Notes: generated by a model not told the origin, from the sequence alone. 64,000 bases of DNA from Datisca glomerata (GCA_003255025.1 QANY01004038.1:491420-555419), one strand, 5' to 3'; counted from the first letter of the stretch, positions 21,952 to 33,810 are shown. Made by a program: numbers and translations.

Positions 21952-23234
21952 TAAGGGTGGCAACCGGACCGGAATGGGCCGCCAATGCTAAGCCTGGGCA
22001 GTTCACGGGCAGGTCCTGAGCTTTTGCAGATGGTTCACGGGACGGTGCCGAGCCGGCCCATTGGATTTTCTAGAAGACCCGTAATAAACCACTGAACCAA
22101 CCTGTTAGTTCATAGGTCTGGCCTTAGAAGGTTCGTTTTCTTTTCTTTTAATGTTTTAAAATTCTATAAAATGTTGATGGGGAGAGTTGAATATTGGTAG
22201 GGAAGAAATAAAATGTAGGGATTACCACTAAGCTAAATGGAAGTCATGTTACTTTCTTTTAATTATTTTTTATTACTTTAAAATCTTAATAGAAAAACTA
22301 AGTAAATTAATTATTGTATTTATTTAATTCATAAAATTATTATTTTATTTATTAAATTCAAGAGTTGCATTGTTATAAATTAAGCACATCCTAATTAAGT
22401 TTACACTTACCTATTTATCAATCACTTGCAACAATCTAAAAATTACATGTAAATTATCTCAAAATAAATTACACATGATATTCATATTCATGTAAAATCT
22501 AAAAATATAATAAATAATTAATAATTAACCTGTAATTCATGTAATAATCTTTAATTAATTTATTTATTACTTTAGAATCTCAATAAGAAAATAAGTTATA
22601 ATAATTAAAATAATTATAAAAAGTAATAATAATAATAATAATGGAGACTCTGAGTATCATAAAATTATTATTTTATTTATTGAATTTGAGAGTTGCATCA
22701 CTATAAATTAGGTAAAAAATCAAATAAAAATTACCAACAAGTGTACTAGAACACTACATTATGGTGGATGTGGTCTTAGACTATGCTCTTTGAGCCTTGA
22801 TGTATTTTTCTTTGATTGAATAAAATATTCATTTAAAGAAAAATATTATATTTTTATTTAATTAAATATTTTTATCTTAAAAATATATTATATAAAGAAT
22901 GTGAAAAATTATGTTGAAAGACAATAAAAATATAATCTAAACAATATTCCAATAAAAGTTATCTTAATCTAGTGGTAAGTAATATGTTTAGTAGGGGGAG
23001 GTCAAATGTTCAAACGTCAATACACATACATTTAAGAATTTTTGAAAATAAAGTGGGGTTTTATCAAGCCGGGCCGGTTCAGGCCCGAGGGCTGGGACGT
23101 GGCAGTCTGTGCAAGGCCATACATCTAGGCCAAGTCGAGCTTTAACGATTCGGTTCAACCGATTTCATGGGCCGAGCTTTAACGATTCGGTTCAGCCAGT
23201 TTCACGGCCCGAACCAGCCCACTTGCCATCTCTA
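21952..23234. mobile_element. Non-autonomous hAT element with 8-bp target duplication
   Basis: ATTCCAAA flanks it at 21944-21951 and 23235-23242. The termini are TAAGGGTGGCAACCGG on the left and TAGAGATGGCAAGTGGGC in reverse complement on the right, typical of plant Ac-like hAT ends (TARGGRTGGCAA). GGCC-rich subterminal sequence follows on both sides, including a ~45 bp tandem duplication (CGATTCGGTTCARCC) at about 23140-23210. The 1283 bp interior has no transposase. Confidence 0.9.
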
Positions 23235-23398
23235 ATTCCAAATGAGGGCAAAAAGAAAACAAAAAATAATAATAAAATCAAATAAGTATCATTACACCTT
23301 TTTTAAAGTAACTTCTCAAATACTCAACCATAACATTTCGTGTATCGTCCCATTTCTTCATGTACTCCCTCATTTGTTCAATTTCTCTTACAAAAGAC

Positions 23399-23465
23399 AC
23401 ACTCTCTCTCTCTCTCTCTCTTGAATCACAACGGTATCTCTCTTTCTCTCTCTCTCCCTCTCTCG
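23399..23465 (+). repeat. CT microsatellite in MULE 5' region
   Basis: Two CT-rich runs (23401-23422 and 23440-23463) lie in a pyrimidine-rich leader just before the first minisatellite array. Pyrimidine-rich leaders are common in plant transcripts; this may be the 5' UTR of the DUF1985 gene. Confidence 0.6.
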
Positions 23466-23659
23466 AAATCATAGCAAACTTCGTCTCTCACAGTAATATA
23501 TCATAATAAGGTATGTTTCTTTCTCATGTTTCTGGGTTTCAATCTATATGGTTTCTTTGTCTTTCTGGGTTTTTCTATAAGATTTTCTAGTTAGTGTCTC
23601 CTCTTCTCTCTGCTTGAAAATGAGTTCATTTTTCTATAGGTTTCTGTCACCTCTTCTTT

Positions 23660-24260
23660 CTTCTTCAAGATGACTACACAATGACAATTAAGTCATTGTT
23701 AACCTTTAAGAAGGATACACGATGACCCTGAAGTCATCGTGTAATCTTCTTGAAGATTACACCATGACCCTGAAGTCATCATGTAGCCTTCAAGAAGGCT
23801 AACGATGGCCCTAAAGTCATCGTGTAGCTTTAAAAAAGACTACACAATGACTAGCTACACAATGACTGGCTACACGATGATGATGAAGTCATGGTGTAGT
23901 GTTCATGTCGTCTTGAGCATTACACGATGTGGTACAAGACTATCATGTAGTTATCTTGTACATTACATGATGTATTTCACGACTATCTTATAGTCATCGT
24001 GTATTGTACAAGATGACTACATGATAGTCTTGTACGACATCGTGCAATGCTCAATGTGACATGAACACTACATGATATATTATAAGACGATCATGTAGTC
24101 ATCTTGTACACTATAGGATGTCTACAAGATAGTCATGTAGTCATCTTGAAGTGTACAAAATGACTACACGATCGACTTTCACTCATCGTGTAGTGTTCAA
24201 GATGATCATATAACATCTTGTGCACCACTTGATGACTACAAGATCATCTTGTACACTTCA
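23660..24260 (+). repeat. Minisatellite array A (left subterminal) of the large MULE
   Basis: Repeated, imperfectly palindromic blocks with cores such as CACGATGACCCTGAAGTCATCGTG and CATGTAGTCATCTTGTACA. Units of roughly 40-45 bp alternate with their own reverse complements, so the array can fold on itself. Same family as arrays B-F. Confidence 0.8.
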
Positions 24261-24307
24261 ATTCTGATCATATTCTCTGTATTTACACTACCTGGAACTT
24301 CTATAGG

Positions 24308-25078
24308 GTATGACACCATTAAACATACAACTAAGATACGTCCACGACGTGAGCCGAATTCCCAGAGCTAAGGTGAATGCCTACTACAATGCCCACGTTA
24401 TCGAGGGCATCACGACAAAAAATGACTAAGACTCAGCTATCCGTATTTAGGGAGACATGCTTTAGGCATTTTCTGGATCTCCCAACACTAAAAATTTATG
24501 TCACCATTTGCCACCAAGTGCTGGTCAGGGAAGCCGAGTCTGTTCACGGCCCTGCTATTAAGGATGAGATTTTGTTTCCTGTCAATGAGAAATCAATCTG
24601 CTTCTGCAAGAAAGAATTCACACTGGTGACCAAATTGAGGTTCGGTATGGCTCATGATGAGAAGAAGAGATGTGGCCCAACATGCTATGTGCCGAGTACT
24701 TTGACAAAGTAGAGAAAATAACCATGGCTGCTTTGGAGGAAAATTTTAAGAACATAGAAGAAAAAAAAAAGAAAAGAAGAACAAGAACAAGGACAAGAAC
24801 AAAAACAAAGAAAATAAAAAGAAAGAAAAAAAAAGAAGAAGAAGGGAAAAAAGAAGACAATAAATATGAAAAAGAAGAAGAAAAAGAAAAAAATAGAAAA
24901 AGAAGAAGAGCAGCCCACCGATGAAGCTGTTGTTGTATTGATAATATATGACTTAATGAAATCGATTACAACAGAGGATCGGTCCAAAAAGGGAGAAGAA
25001 GAAAAGCTCATCATTGTTGGTAAGCAGAAGATAACGAGATCTCGGCTCCTTGAGTCATTTACTTGGGAAACATGAAAA
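24308..25078 (+). pseudogene. DUF1985 domain of the MULE-borne Ulp1-like gene
   Basis: Three frames must be joined. 24311-24420 gives RAKVNAYYNAHVIEGI. 24377-24709 gives MTKTQLSVFRETCFRHFLDL, HQVLVREAES and KEFTLVTKLRFG. 24670-24921 gives AEYFDKVEKITMAALEENF followed by a Lys/Glu/Arg-rich low-complexity tail. The order (RxKxxxYxN, QLxLFRxTCFGHFLDL, HxLLLRE, EFxLVTGLxCG) is that of DUF1985, which sits N-terminal to Ulp1-type peptidases in plant MULE-borne genes. Function of DUF1985 is unknown. Frameshifts near 24420 and 24670 make it a pseudogene. Confidence 0.75.
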
Positions 25079-25224
25079 GAAGAAAAAAATGCGGAGAAAG
25101 CGGAAAGTAGAATAGAAAATCACAGCCGATATGGACTTCAAATCTTTCCAACCATTTAACTCAGTCTCTTTGAAGGATGAAACGAGGTTTGAAGCCCGGT
25201 ATAACTTCGTAAGTGCAAGGTAAG

Positions 25225-25311
25225 TTCTATAATAACCCTATAACCATCGTGTAGACTACAAGAATGGTACACAATCATCATGTACCCTTCTTGGAGGCCA
25301 CATGATGGTTA
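25225..25311 (+). repeat. Minisatellite array B, left part
   Basis: CATCGTGTAGACTACA / CATGATGGTTA units. The array continues at 33531 on the far side of the copia element. It has the same core as arrays A and C-F. Confidence 0.75.
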
Positions 25312-27500
25312 TGTTAGAATCAGCGGCGTCGCGCGGCTAAGACATGGCTTTAAGAAAAATAAAACTTTATCGATTGAAAACAAAAATAACTGCTACACCA
25401 CAGTTTCTAAAAAATAAAAAACTTTTAAACGGAAAACACTCTTTTCTCCTCAGATTTATTATATATCTATACATTAAATCTAAGACATACAAAGAGAAGA
25501 GATATATTTTGTAGTCTTACAAACGTCCTTACAAACAAAGAACTTGTAATAATAAAAAAAATAAATTGTAAGATCCACACTAAGATCTTCCAAGTTAATC
25601 CTCAAACACACTAGGAAGTGTGTGGGCACGTAGAATAAATCAAAGACACTTTCTATCTGTAAATGTACTTAACACGTGAGATCTAGAAATTTGGAGAATG
25701 ACTATTATGAGACAAAACTTTGAGAGAAAATTAGGAAAACTCCTATAGCTTTTTTATTAACGTTTAATCACACAGTTACACACACTGAGGCCAATAGAAT
25801 AATATCTATATATATATTTTTTAGGTCAAGGCTCATCAGAATTTTAGAGATTTATAAAATAATAAATTAATTACAAATATGTCATTACAGTGAGACCTAA
25901 TGTAATTGAGCAACACTGCAGTTTCACACGATACTGTAGTGTGCCATGTAGAACTGTAGTGCCTCACGACACTACAAAGTCACGCCACCACTGTAGTGTC
26001 GTGAGGCACTACAATGTGCCATGTGTCACTGTAGTGTCGTGTGGCACTAAAGCAACTCAAATCAATCTGATTAAAAAATCAGTTATTGATATGTGGCAGT
26101 CCAAAATGCCACATGGTAACTTTCCTAAATTTTTATTATTTATTTTAATCAGATAAATATATAGATATTAGTTAATTCAAAATTAATTTATATGATCACT
26201 CAAATCAGCTAACTTATCGGTTACATCACAAATAACAGATTTAGTTGATTCAAATTTTGAATTATTATCTCATAATAATTTAGCATTATTTAATTTCATA
26301 AATCAGATGCATTGTCTCACTTATCAATCAACATAAAATTATTCAATATAATTATTTAATTGTAATTTTCTAAAATTATATTAAATAATTTAATTAATTA
26401 ATTACACATAATTATCTCATAATTATACTTGCCCATGAAATTTAATTCCTTTCGCAAGTAAGTCCTTTCTCATATCCTGAAATATTCACACGCTATACTA
26501 TATAGTACAAAGGTGGTTTGGGGATCATGGAATCATATTTCTAAGCTTCGATAAACCAGAATATCAATTAAACTCTTTAATTAAATAATTTTATTTATTA
26601 ATCTCGTTATTACTCCACAATAAATATGAAATTGCACTCTTAGAAATTACAGAATATATTTACAGGGTATTCTCGTATAGTCTATTGATATAATCACTTC
26701 ATGTAGCTCTGTGCTCTAATTACTGGTTCATAAATAGAGCTGACCAAAATTACTATTTTACCCTTTTAATTACCTTTAGATCATTAAGCACCATTAATTC
26801 ATTAGTGAACCGCCAATTTATAATCGTATTATAAATTTGAACTCAATAACTATCTAGTTCCAGAATTAACACTTAAGAGAACCAATACACGATCCATTAG
26901 GAAAGCTTGGATTCCAAATCTCGTAAAATCATACTCCCAACCATCCATATTACTGAATCTCCAAAACAAAAGTCACTAGTCTATTTTACAAATAAACATT
27001 AACGAGTGAATCAAAAGATCTAGTAGACATGTATAGGATTTCATGACTACTCAAGATTCAGACTGATCTACATATTATCATCAATTTTGATATGTATTAA
27101 ATCTTTATTTGATAAAGGTAATTAATAAAGATATTAATCCACATTAGTGATGTCTTATATAATCTAATTATATAAATTACCTTCAATATGATGTCTATCC
27201 ACATTAGTGATCCGGATCTAGATCATATGCATTCAAAAATCTTAGTGAACTGTACTAGCAACAATTCGTTAAAGATTTCATACTTTAATATGTTACAGAC
27301 TATTTTATTAATTATCTATGATCTTAATCCACTCGTACTTATACAAGATCATAGTCTCATTAATGAATATGAAATTTTTAGATATTTATATATAAATTAT
27401 TCAACAATAATTTAAAAGAACAATTATAAGAAAAATGTAATTTCATTAATTTTATATTAAAATTATCTAAACACATCCTTTTAGGGCTCTATCTCCAACA
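25312..27500 (-). repeat. 3' LTR of the 8.2 kb copia element
   Basis: 2189 bp. It matches 31602-33530 along most of its length but has about 260 bp more, mainly around 25480-25700 (CACACTAGGAAGTG...GGGCACGTAGAAT), a segment also present in the remnant at 7380-7470. The palindromic CACTRTAGTG cluster lies at 25900-26060. Confidence 0.85.
25900..26060. repeat. CACTRTAGTGCC palindromic cluster in LTR (copy 2)
   Basis: A run of alternating motifs such as CACTGTAGTGTCGTGAGGC and its complements, conserved in place with 7785-7935 and 31930-32095. It could form cruciform or hairpin structures in the LTR transcript. Confidence 0.7.
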
Positions 27501-27512
27501 ATCTTCCACTTG
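27501..27512 (-). other. Polypurine tract of the 8.2 kb copia element
   Basis: The minus strand reads AAGTGGAAGAT directly before TGTTGGAG of the 3' LTR, matching the AAGTGGGAGAT tract typical of plant copia elements. Confidence 0.8.
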
Positions 27513-27599
27513 CCTAGAAGCAAATGTGACATCTCTCTCAATCTCATATTTCGCACATGACCCTTAAATGACCTCGCAAGAAGTGTCTTGATAAAATGA

Positions 27600-27996
27600 T
27601 CAGCCAAATTCTAATTTGACGGTATCTTCATAATAGTTACATCCCCTCGATGCACGATCTTTCTTACAAAGATGATATTCCATCTCAATGTGCTTACCCC
27701 TCTTGTGACTCATCCATTCTTTGGAATTAGCTACCACCCCACTGACGTCATAATACAGAATCAATGGCTTGTCCATATCTAGAACTACTTCCATATTAGT
27801 ATAGAACTTTCTGAGCATACTGCTTTTTTTCTTCACAAGCCGTTATATATTCGACTTCCATTATGGAATCTGCAATACTGGATTGTTTAATACTTCTCCA
27901 GACTACAGCTCCTCCACCTAAGATGAATATTGATCCAGACGTTGACTTTCGATTGTACCTATCTAATTGAAAATCAGAATCAGTATAACTTTCCAA
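27600..27996 (-). pseudogene. Copia RNase H domain
   Basis: The frame 27796-27996 gives SYTDSDFQLDRYNRKSTSGS and KQSSIADSIMEVEYITACE. The frame 27600-27836 gives YYDVSGVVANSKEWMSHKRG and HIEMEYH. These are the copia RNase H blocks: TDSDF with Asp, a STxEAEYIA-like block reading DSIMEVEYITA, and CDN.GA reading YDVSGVVA. The domain removes the RNA strand during reverse transcription. A frame change near 27830 separates the two parts. Its N-terminal side is fused directly to integrase, with no RT between. Confidence 0.8.
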
Positions 27997-28730
27997 TCTT
28001 AGGTCTAAGAACGTGAGCTAGACATCCCCATACACAAAAATGATGCAAACTAGGCTTGCTGACACACTTAGGAGGCACTTCATTCAAAATATAGGTTGTT
28101 GTTTGAAGTGAATATCCCCAGAATATGAGTAGTAGTGATGAGTAGCTTAACATCGACCTAACCATATCTAATAGGATTCGATTAATCCTTTCTAAAACAC
28201 CATTTTGTTGTGACTTTCTAGGTGCTGTGAGTTGGGATAGAATGTCATACTCCAGCAAGTAGTCCTTGAATTCTAAATTCAAGTATTTATCCACCTCAAT
28301 CTGATCGATGTGTTTTCAAATATTTATCTAATTTCTTTTCAGCTTTAGCTTCGAAGTCTTTAAACTTTTCAAAAGTTTCAGACTTTCTATACATTAGGTA
28401 AGTATATTCATATCTAGAGTAATCGTCAATAAATGTGATGAAATACTCATACCCACCTCTAGCTTGTACATTGATCGGTCCATAGACATCACTATGTACT
28501 AGCTCAAGTGGTTCTTTGGTTCTTTATCCCTTTTCAGTGAAATGTCTCTTGGTCATTTTACCCTATAGATCAGATTCACAAACTGGAAAAATCTCAACTT
28601 TTAGTTCTCTCAAAGAACCATGCTTTGTTAATCGGTTTAATCTATCTAGATTAATATGTCCCAACCTAATATGACATACATACGCGTCATCATAATGAGA
28701 AACTCTTTATCGTTTGTTACTTTTAGATTT
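27980..28730 (-). pseudogene. Copia GAG-pre-integrase and integrase
   Basis: Minus-strand frames give ICHIRLGHINLDRLNRL (GAG-pre-integrase) near 28650, then YFITFIDDYSRYEYTYL near 28420-28460 with the first catalytic Asp, and in the open frame 27980-28294 LTAPRKSQQNGVLERINRIL, where the Glu of VLER is the third catalytic residue. It ends HVLRPKIGKL and is cut there, joining RNase H. A frame change lies near 28300. The integrase C-terminal part and the whole RT are absent. Confidence 0.8.
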
Positions 28731-28919
28731 GCTACTTTACACAATTCTGAATTATTTAATGCACGTTCAGTCGGTTTAAGCATATATAGTCCATTCGAAA
28801 CTTTTGCATGGCAAATACTGAATCTATTCTTAGAATTAATAAATATATTATTATTAAAAGAAATATCAAAATTTTGTTCATGGAATAAGGATAAAGAAAT
28901 AAAACTTCTAGAAATTCAG

Positions 28920-29662
28920 GATTAAAATAAACATATGTTCAAAATAAGATTTACAAAATTCAAACGGACTGTCCCCAATGCTTTCCCTGACCAACTACCA
29001 ACTCGCATTATCACCAAGCCATCAGTTAGCTCCCTTAACAAATCAAGCATCTGCAAAGAATAACATACATGGTTAGTTGCTCCTGAATCCAATATCCAGG
29101 ATCACAGACCATATTCCACTAAACAAGCTTCAACTACAAATAAATCATATTTACATTTCATTTTCAGCTTGGAGAAATACTTCTTATAGTTTCTCTTCCA
29201 GTGACCTTCAACCCTACAATGGAAACATTTCCCCTTAAGCTTGTTGTCATTTTTTTTCTTCTTGGCTTTGGGTGATGTCTTGGCTTTCTTCCCTTTCTTG
29301 TTCTTACTCTTTCCCTTACCATTATTCTTCTTCCTTTTGTTACCATTAACAACAGTGGAAGAAGGCTTTTGCTCAGCAACATTTTCCTCGCCCTCTTTGG
29401 TTATACTCTTGTTGAGTGACTCAAAAGTCCGTAGTTCATTCAATAAATTAGTCATGTTGAATTGTAACTTGTGCATAACATAGTTGACAGGGAATGCAGA
29501 AAAAATAGGTGTGAGTGACTCGAGTAAAATGCTGACTTGAGTTCGTTCATCAATGGTAGCCCCATGTACTTCTGCCTCATGCATTATGTTGATCATATTC
29601 AAAACATGTTCAAACACAAAAGTACCTTTCTTCATCTTAGTAGTAATGTTTGTCCCGAACAT
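28920..29662 (-). pseudogene. Copia gag and protease
   Basis: The 186-codon frame 29102-29662 starts within the UBN2-type gag (EAEVHGATIDERTQVSILLE, MTNLLNELRTFESLNK), continues through a Lys/Gly-rich linker and reaches the zinc knuckle CFHCRVEGHWKRNY. The final Cys of CX2CX4HX4C is Tyr. After one in-frame TGA at 29102-29100 the same frame continues with WILDSGATNHVC, an intact aspartic-protease active-site block, to about 28920. The first ~100 residues of gag were not found upstream. One stop and one knuckle mutation separate this from an open reading frame. Confidence 0.8.
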
Positions 29663-31588
29663 TTTTCAACACATCATCATTCAATATAATTGTAATAAAT
29701 ATCAAGAAATTCATAAAGTAAAGGTGATGCATGATTGTAACATATAAGCATAACAATTACTAATCAACGATAAGACAGCCTAATAATTAATGTGTCGCCT
29801 TGGGGTCGGTTAGATTAATTTTAAATTATCTATGGGACATTCTCATCCTTATTTAAGAAAACTTAAAATATCTCATATTTTTTCTTTTAATAATAAGGTA
29901 TCGCTTATTTGGTCAAGTCACAATTATCCACTCAAAGATTAATTGTGACTTTGTGAGTTTAATCCATTATTTCAGATTTCATGACTTGATTTAGAATATG
30001 CCGCCTTAGGGTTGGTCAAGTCTAAACTACATCACTTAGCCCTATCTTCTTAAGAAGTTCAACCTTAATATTGATACAGTTCAAAATCTTCCCTAGGGGG
30101 ATGAAAACAAAGTCATCTCGAGGCCCGAACTATATTGTCATGGTTTTGTACTAATAATGGAGACCATAGGTTACATTGATATGTCAACCTTCTTCCTCTC
30201 ACTATTTAATAATTGATGTGTTTCTATTTTAACTAATCAATTAATTCCAAATTAATTACTAGTTAAAATAACCCTATGAATGTAAAATTAATTATTAATC
30301 TAATCTAATTGGTCTAAGTTCATTTAACCTTCTAAAGAGCCTAAGACAAAATTGGGTGAACTTAGAATAATTAAATAGTACATTCATCAAACTTTAAGAA
30401 AGCACTTTTAATAAAGTCGGTTATCCTAAAGGTTAGTAAGGTCGTTAGTGTGGTGTGATTATCAAGTTTAACTAATTAAAACTTAGCAGTTTACATGTAT
30501 TTTATTTCTCAAAGCAATTCATATAAATACATTAGGAGAGTCGTAATCAATCATGTTTTTACTAATAATATGCATGACTAAATAAAATTATGCGGGGTAT
30601 CATATATGGTACGTGATCGACTAATACATGGTCATGTTATAAATCAAATCAATAAATATTTATTTAAATAGTTAAATAAGTAAATAATGAACTGAGTGAC
30701 TATTGAGTATTTCTAAATTACAATCTTTGAAAAATAGAAATAATTACAAAGTATAATTCAGGAATACATATTTCCAAAATAACTCATTCTCCATCAAAGG
30801 TCCATCTTCATAATCTTCAAGTTTTGATAAAAATCATTTTAATTAGGATAAATCATTTTTTGTAAGTAAATAATCCCATTAATTATCTTTTAAAGTTGAT
30901 TGATTTTGTGATTAGTCAAAAAAATTAATGAGTTATCAAACTCGGTCAAACCTAATTAATTAATTAATTTTAATTTTCAAAAAATTAAAATCAATAGCTA
31001 ATTTTAAAATTACATTATATGTTAAATTAAAAGATAAAGGGTAGGGTTAGGGTTTTTGTGAAGCATCGTAGGGATAAGGCAACACGGTATTAGGCGGTGG
31101 GTGTGGGACACTCCCACCGTAGCTGCCGCCTGCCCATCCACTGCCAGTGGTCCAACCGTCAGCGTCCCTCATGGCGGGGTCGACGTCGACGCCATTGCTG
31201 GCGGCGCCGCAGCTGTCAAATTTTTTGGTGGTGATTCCTTCGTTGGAAAGCCGGCGACGCCAATGCTGGCAATCATATTGCCATTGCCGCTGCCAAGATT
31301 CCTTTACAGAATTCCTATTTCTCTATTCTTCTCCTCGTACGTTCTTCGTCTTCTCACGTACGGAATTTTTACAACATAATATTCTAAATAAAAATTACAA
31401 AAATTCATATGTCCCAAAATGGCTTACTCAAGATCTTAGTAAAATAAAGAACAAAGCCTAAACCCAAAAGTCACCATACAATTAACGATTCATCATTAAA
31501 CCATCCATTCATATATACATATCGAAATATATAATAAATAATACAAGAACACCCACACATAATTTAATACATACATATATAAAGACCG
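29663..31588 (-). other. Long untranslated leader of the 8.2 kb copia element
   Basis: 1.9 kb between the primer site and the gag frame, without a supported gene. It contains a GC-rich stretch (31090-31290) in otherwise AT-rich DNA. The short plus-strand frames there come from this base composition. The equivalent leader is found at 6346-7240. Confidence 0.6.
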
Positions 31589-31599
31589 CTTTAATACCA
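31588..31599 (-). other. tRNA-Met primer-binding site of the 8.2 kb copia element
   Basis: The minus strand reads TGGTATTAAAGC two bases inside the 5' LTR end (AACA-AA-TGGTATTAAAGC), two mismatches from the initiator-tRNA-Met site. Confidence 0.8.
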
Positions 31600-31601
31600 T
31601 T

Positions 31602-33530
31602 TGTTGGAGGCGTGGCTTTAAAAAAAATTAATACTCTATCGATTGAAAGCAAAAACACTTTTCTCTTATCCAATCTATTTATATATCTATACATTAAATC
31701 TAAGACATACATTTTTCTCTTATCCAATCTATTTAGAGAAGAACTATTGTGAGACAAAAATCTAAGAGAAAATTAGGAAAACTCAAAAAGTTTTTTTATC
31801 TTATAATCACACAGTTGCGCACACTAAGGAAAAAATATCTATATATATCTTTTAGGTCAAGGGTCATTAGATTTTTAGAGACTTATAAAATAATAAATTA
31901 ATTATAAATGCGCCATTGCGTGGGACCCACTATAATTGATCAACATTGCAGTGTCACACGGCACTACGATGTGCCGTGTAGAACTATTATGCCTCACGGC
32001 ACTACAGAGTCAAACCACTACTGTAGTGCCTTGAGGCACTACAGTATGCCATGTTTCACTATAGTGTAGTGTGACATTACAGTAACTCATGTCGATCTCT
32101 GATTTAAAAATCAGTGTTTGACATGTGGCAGTCCAACTTGCCACGTGACAATTTTTCCAAATTATTTATTTTAATAAGATAAATATTTTGAAATCAGTTA
32201 ATTCAAAATTAACTTATCTAATCACCCCAATCAACTAACTTATTTGTTAGTTAACAAATAACAGATTTATGTGATTTAAATTTTGAATTATTATCTCATA
32301 ATAATTTAGCATTATTTAATTTCACAAATAAGATGTGATGCCTCACTTATCGATGAACACAAAATTAATTGATATAATTATTTAATTATAATTTCTGAAA
32401 AATTACATTAAATAATTTAATTAATTAATTACACATACTTTATCTCAAAATTATATACTTGCCCCGGAAATTTAATTCCTTTCGCAAGTTAGTCATTTCT
32501 CACGTCCTAAAATATTCACACCATAGACTGTGTAGTAAAGAGGTGACTTGAGGACCATTGACCTATAATTCTAAGCTCCAATATACCAGATTATTAATTA
32601 AACTCTTTAATTTAATAATCTTATTTATTAGTTTTCATTATTACTGCACTATAAATATGTAATTGCACTCTTAGAAAGTATAGAATATATTTATAGAGTA
32701 TTCTCGTGTAGTCTATTGATATAATCACTCCATATAGTTCTATCTTCCAATTATTGGTTCGTAAATTAGAGTTGGGTAAAATTATCATTTTACCCTTCTA
32801 ATTACCTCTTGATCCTTAAGTACCATTAATTCACTAGGGAACGGTCAATTTATAATCGTTTTATAAATTTGAGCTCAATAGCCATTCAGTTCCAGAATTA
32901 ACACTTAAGAGAACCAATAAACGATCCATTAGGAAAGCTTGGATTCTAAATTTTTTAAGATCATGTTCCTAGCTATTCATATCACTGAATCTCCAAAACA
33001 AAAATCACTAGTCTGTTTTATAAACAAACATTAAGGAGTGAACCAAAAGATCTAGTAAAAATGCATAAGAGTTCATGACTACTCAGGATTCAGTCTAATC
33101 TATATATAATCATCAGTTTTGATGTGTACAAAATATTTATGATAAATAATAATTAATAAAGATATTAATCCACATCAATCTTGTCTTATAAAATCTAATT
33201 ATATAAATTATTCTCACTAAGATGTCTATCCACATCAATGATCTGAATCTAAATCACATACATTTAAAATGCTTAGTGAACCGTACTAGCAACAATTCAT
33301 TAAAGATTCCATTTTTTAATATGTTGCAGACTATTTTATATATAATCTATGATCTTAATCCTCTCGTACTTGTACAAGATCATAGTCTCATTAATGAATA
33401 TAGAATTTTCAGATATTTATATATAAATTATTCAAGAATAATTTAAAAAAATAATTATAAGAAAAATATAATTTCATTTTTTTATATTAAAATTGTCTAA
33501 ACACATGCTTTGAGGGCATTATGCCCAACA
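31602..33530 (-). repeat. 5' LTR of the 8.2 kb copia element
   Basis: 1929 bp, TGTTGGAG...CCCAACA. It has lost ~260 bp relative to the other LTR and carries a local duplication of TTTTCTCTTATCCAATCTAT near 31669 and 31713, flanking the deletion. The palindromic cluster is at 31930-32095. Confidence 0.85.
31930..32095. repeat. CACTRTAGTGCC palindromic cluster in LTR (copy 3)
   Basis: Same organisation as 7785-7935 and 25900-26060. Motifs GTGCCGTGTAG, GCCTCACGGCACTACAG and CTGTAGTGCCTTGAGGCAC alternate. Confidence 0.7.
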
Positions 33531-33810
33531 TGTTACACAACGTCCTTGTGACCATCATGTAGACTACACGATGGTTACAAGACGTTCGTGTAACCATCAT
33601 GGAGGCTATACGATGGGTACACCATCATCATGTACCCTTTTTGTAGTCTACCCGATGGTTACAAGATGCAAGTGTAACTATCGTGCAGTTTACATGAAGG
33701 GTACATGATCATCATGTACCCGTCTTCTAGTCTATACGACGTCTATATGATGTTTCTCTAACCATCATATAGTCTATCAGATGATTACAAGATCATCATG
33801 CAACTCTGAT
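33531..33810 (+). repeat. Minisatellite array B, right part
   Basis: Continues the array cut at 25311 (CCATCATGTAGACTACACG, GTGTAACCATCATGGAG). Units of about 42 bp alternate with reverse-complement partners. Confidence 0.8.

Larger units (their letters stand above)
25312..33530 (-). mobile_element. Copia retrotransposon, 8.2 kb, lacking reverse transcriptase
   Basis: LTRs at 25312-27500 (3') and 31602-33530 (5'), both TGTT...AACA. Primer site 31590-31599 region, polypurine tract 27501-27512. The flanks GGTTA (25307-25311) and TGTTA (33531-33535) match at 4 of 5 bases, the target duplication. On the minus strand it encodes gag (29102-29662), protease, integrase (27980-28700) and RNase H (27600-27996). 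The RT domain is deleted, with integrase joined to RNase H at about 27985. It sits inside minisatellite array B of the large MULE, which resumes at 33531. Confidence 0.9.

Noticed and set aside
23660..24260. CRISPR-like array
   Set aside because: Units are contiguous and variable, with no unique spacers; the context is a plant transposon.
24670..24924. Lys/Arg/Glu-rich open frame and the antisense Phe/Ser/Leu frames over it
   Set aside because: AAG/GAA low-complexity sequence produces long frames on both strands. Only the first ~25 residues (AEYFDKVEK...) belong to the DUF1985 gene.
31101..31461. Plus-strand Ala/Val/Pro-rich frames in the copia leader
   Set aside because: GC-rich leader sequence; the equivalent region at 6830-6970 does not keep these frames open.
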